From positions 163,597,310 to 163,661,309 of the forward strand of contig NC_134837.1 of the NCBI RefSeq assembly GCF_004210375.1: a stretch of 64,000 nt of DNA. The letters are read 5' to 3'. The notes below the pieces were generated by a model that saw nothing but the letters and a program-made list of their open reading frames with translations, made no database searches and was not told the origin of the DNA. The stretch is from Tachypleus tridentatus. Taxonomy: Eukaryota; Arthropoda; Merostomata; Xiphosura; Limulidae. Shown one piece after another: positions 61,371-64,000 of this stretch (the first letter of the stretch is position 1; each line of letters begins with the position of its first letter). Position numbers and translations under genes: made by a program.

Positions 61371-62445
61371 AAAACAATAATTGGGTGTTGTTCGCAGTCC
61401 TTTAAATGGCTTTACATAATATACGTTTATCGTATTGTATCCTAATTTAAGAAGCTTTTTACCCAATATTCATAAGAGAAACTTGGTTAAGGCTTTATTT
61501 CAACGTACATAAAGCATATCTAACACTTAGGAAGCTTTGCATAAGGAATTCAATAATTCAGATAATTATTATACAAAAAAATCTTTCCGATACATGCTTT
61601 TGTCAGAATAGTTCGTAATTATCTGAATACGTTTAGTAACTCATCCATGTATAAAGTACCTAGACATCGTGCTGTTATTACCTTGTCTTATAAGGGTAAA
61701 ACAATCTATAACATGAAAAACTAACTTATAATTCAAAAATGTAAATATAATTGTTTAAAAACTAAAAGAAATATTAGTGACGTTTATAAATATACTCAAG
61801 GAGCTGTCTCCTGTTTGCCCACACTATTAAAAACTTATGTTTATCGGTAAAGTTTCCAAAAACACCACGCAAGATTATAAAATGGAGTAACATGCGTTTT
61901 CTTCGCGAAAATTGAACTGCTTTTTCATTTGCTGGTGTTATAAACATATATCACAAATTTAAATGTATCGATTACAAAGATAACCTAGACAAGGAAGATC
62001 GACCATATGAGGGTTGGAACAGCAATCACACTTTATACAGGGTTGTTTATCTGCATATCTACTAATTATCTTCAAATGTATGAAAATAGGATGAGTTCTT
62101 ACGTAAAATATGGTCAGTATCCATTTCTGTTCAATTGATATGGTTCAAATAATGCGTTTATTGAAAGCTGCTACTGGTGGAATATTTATACATTATTGTT
62201 AAAGCATGCAATTACTACTTGCAACAGATTTTACTTTTTCTGCATTCCTTTTCTTTCTTAATACTGTCAGATTCTCTTGAGATTCGATGCCCAGCGTATA
62301 ACCACAATGAACACGTAAGCCGAAACTTGGATGGCAAAGAAATATTTTACTTAATTAACTGAACTCAAAATGTTAAGATACAGTCTAGATTATTGCAAGT
62401 ACCACCAAAAGAATTTTTTTTAAAAAAAGGTTTTCTTTACACATG

Positions 62446-62625
62446 TCATTCATCTTGAGACTGCTCAAGTTTAACCTGACCTAAGTATTCCAAATTTTTG
62501 TCTTCTTCAACCATCTGGACTTTGAACCATTTTTTGTAAATCCTGTACGTTAAACTTGCTAAGCAGCAGGCAAAGAATTGGACGAGTCCAAACAGAAGGG
62601 GACAGAGCAGAACTTGATCCTGAAC
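62446..62625 (-). CDS. SLC10-family gene, last coding exon
   Basis: Acceptor gggtag, then 59 codons and TGA at 62446-62448. It continues the exon at 63840 in phase 0 (SFPFE joined to VQDQVLLCPLLFGLV). It contains one membrane segment (LLCPLLFGLVQFFACCLASL), a basic YRIYKKWFK stop-transfer and an acidic cytosolic tail ending QSQDE. This is the order seen at the end of SLC10 carriers: last helix, then a short charged tail. The intron is 1214 bp. I see no lesion, so this appears to be a live gene. There is no obvious polyadenylation signal I would stake a call on. Confidence 0.82.
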   Translation of the reverse strand, partial: VQDQVLLCPLLFGLVQFFACCLASLTYRIYKKWFKVQMVEEDKNLEYLGQVKLEQSQDE

Positions 62626-63197
62626 CTACCCAAGAAATACATATTTATATGTATGAGCCTGTTATGTAGCCACAAAACAGCAAATTATTTGTTAAATAAT
62701 TACTTAATTTTAATATCAAATTATTTCAAACCGCATAACTCATATTTCAGGATTTTTTGGTTTTGATAAAACTTTAAAATCTTTATTTTGGTATCAAGCC
62801 CTTATTTTGTTGCGAGACAAAGGCCTCAAAGTTATAGTCAACACTTGTGTGTATCTTACATTTGAAACAGAGCGATACAAAATAATCATTCATTATATGA
62901 CAAACTTAACAATTTTTGGTGAAAACAATTCTTTAACTCTCTTCACTTGTTATTTTAAGTGTAATTTAAGCGCAACTAAAATATAAATGTTTAACGATGA
63001 TTTGCAAATTTAATGTATTTAACATACAAATAATTAAACGGAACATTTGTACAGGCATAACATTAAACACCAACACAAAACGTTGAACTGCTATACAATA
63101 AAATTAGCTTTATTAAAAACATGCATACTTTAAAAAAAAGAGATAAACACTTGTTTCGGTAGAAACCCGTCAAAAAAAGTTAATTTTACTGTGCAAC

Positions 63198-63457
63198 TTG
63201 TTTGTTTGTTTTGGAATTTCGCACAAAGCTACTCGAGGGCTATCTGTGCCAGCCGTCCCTAATTTAGCAGTGTAAGACTAGAGGGAAGGCAGCTAGTCAT
63301 CACCACCCACCGCCAACTCTTGGGCTACTCTCTTACCAACGAATAGTGGGATTGACCGTCACATTATACACCCCCACGGCTGGGAGGGCGAGCATGTTTA
63401 GCGCGACGCGGGCGCGAACCCGCGACCCTCGGATTACGAGTCGCACGCCTTACGCGC
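63198..63457 (-). repeat. SINE family 1, full length, in SLC10 intron
   Basis: Reverse-orientation copy with the GCGCGACGCGGGCGCG head variant, flanked by CTGTGCAAC at 63189-63197 and 63458-63466. It lies inside the intron between the two SLC10 exons. Confidence 0.93.
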
Positions 63458-63521
63458 CTGTGCAACAATTCAACGTTCTACATTCGTTTTTAAAATGTTC
63501 TGCATTTTCTATCCCCTCTCC

Positions 63522-63642
63522 ACTGATATAATGGTATTCTACGAACTTACAACGCTAAAAATCGGGTTACGATACTCGTGGTGGCCACAGCACAGATAGC
63601 GTTCATTATATAGCTTTGTACCTGATAAAATACAAACAAATC
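63522..63642 (+). repeat. SINE family 2
   Basis: CTTACAACGCTAAAAATCGG, GATACTCGTGGTGGCCACAG, CACAGATAGCGTTCATTATA, TAGCTTTGTACC and an A-rich tail with ACAAACAAA; in the SLC10 intron. Confidence 0.78.
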
Positions 63643-63839
63643 TACCTCTGAGATAAAGTGAAAAACAAGCAATTGCATATGAACCGAGAAAAAAATGTTA
63701 AAATGAAAACAGACACTTTTGGCCTCTTGTCATAATTTAAGTTTAATTTGAGTGGCCATAATTATGATGAAAAATTTAGATACAATACACTCATAGTTGA
63801 CTTTCGTGCGTGATTTAAATAGGACAAACTTATTCTTAC

Positions 63840-64000
63840 TTCAAATGGAAAAGATAACGCAGAAACAGTTAATGCTGCACCCGTATTCTGTATTCCAACC
63901 TCAATAGCGATGGTTCTCTTCACTGGCGCCGACTGTCGGAATACTGCTGCTCCACAATATCCTAATAAAAAACCTTGCATTGGCAAGATTAAAGAGGCAA
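63840..64000 (-). CDS. SLC10-family (sodium/bile-acid cotransporter-like) exon, partial at window edge
   Basis: Minus-strand open exon that continues beyond the window. It ends at 63840 with TTT-CCA-TTT-GAA followed by donor gtaaga (phase 0). It encodes ASLILPMQGFLLGYCGAAVF, then RQSAPVKRTIAIEVGIQNTG and AALTVSALSFPFE. SLC10 carriers couple sodium to uptake of bile acids or other organic anions across the plasma membrane. The hydrophobic stretch, the short loop with RQS..RTIAIE.G.QNT and the next hydrophobic run match the conserved C-terminal half of that family, including the E-x-G-x-Q-N cation-site motif. Family assignment is firm; the member (ASBT-like, P3/P5-like) cannot be decided from this fragment. 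A TTG at 63984-63986 is not the start. Confidence 0.85.

Larger units (their letters stand above)
59787..62445. other. Gene-free DNA downstream of the SLC10 gene
   Basis: Contains the SINE 2 at 60062 and the Penelope fragment at 61150. The first part beyond 62446 on the minus strand should be the SLC10 3' UTR. Confidence 0.5.

Overview
This is AT-rich eukaryotic nuclear DNA. It has no operons, almost no long open reading frames, clear spliceosomal introns (GT..AG) and a heavy load of retroposons. The best organism guess is an arthropod, probably a chelicerate and possibly a horseshoe crab. That rests on the metazoan-type protein fragments, the Jockey/I-like LINE, hAT, Tc1 and Penelope relics, and my recollection that the dominant ~265-bp tRNA-derived SINE is typical of horseshoe crab DNA. 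I could not check this by search.

Only two host loci are recognisable, both on the minus strand. (1) At 62446-64000 lie the last two coding exons of an SLC10-family (sodium/bile-acid cotransporter-like) gene. The gene runs off the right edge, with intact splice sites and an intact stop. (2) At 31243-42779 lies a copy of methionine aminopeptidase 2 (METAP2) that still carries its introns. Eight exons can be placed to the base, but they hold three in-frame stops, two deletions that shift the frame, one in-frame deletion, one broken splice donor, one broken acceptor and an active-site His-to-Tyr change. It is an unprocessed (duplicated) pseudogene, or a very badly assembled gene. No N-terminal exons were found.

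Layout. 1-31 kb: gene-poor DNA with many SINEs (families 1, 2 and 3), several tandem arrays (40-bp, 39-bp, 40-bp and ~57-bp periods), a retropepsin relic near 11.6 kb, a small hAT-like inverted-repeat element at 18.0 kb and a 49-bp inverted repeat at 23.5-23.9 kb. 31-43 kb: the METAP2 pseudogene. Its last intron has collected a Tc1 relic, the 3' end of a Jockey/I-like LINE with an RNase H domain, and a Penelope hairpin inserted in that LINE with a 13-bp target duplication. 43-44.3 kb: a Penelope-like reverse transcriptase relic. 45-49.4 kb: a second, longer copy of the same LINE family (ORF1 zinc knuckles, endonuclease, reverse transcriptase), with broken frames. 49.56-53.79 kb: a hAT transposon with recognisable terminal inverted repeats. 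Its transposase is broken by a smaller hAT-type element (perfect 8-bp target duplication) that itself carries a SINE (perfect 12-bp target duplication). A second SINE sits elsewhere in the transposase. 53.8-57.1 kb: an old ~2.05-kb-offset tandem duplication of non-coding DNA. 57.5-58.2 kb: two Penelope-type inverted repeats, one interrupted by a SINE. 58.4-62.4 kb: SINE fragments and another Penelope reverse-transcriptase relic.

The main biological story is nested transposition in and around a dead METAP2 copy, together with one 3' tail shared by three SINE families and the LINE, which suggests that LINE family mobilises them. I found no convincing new enzymatic or defence system.
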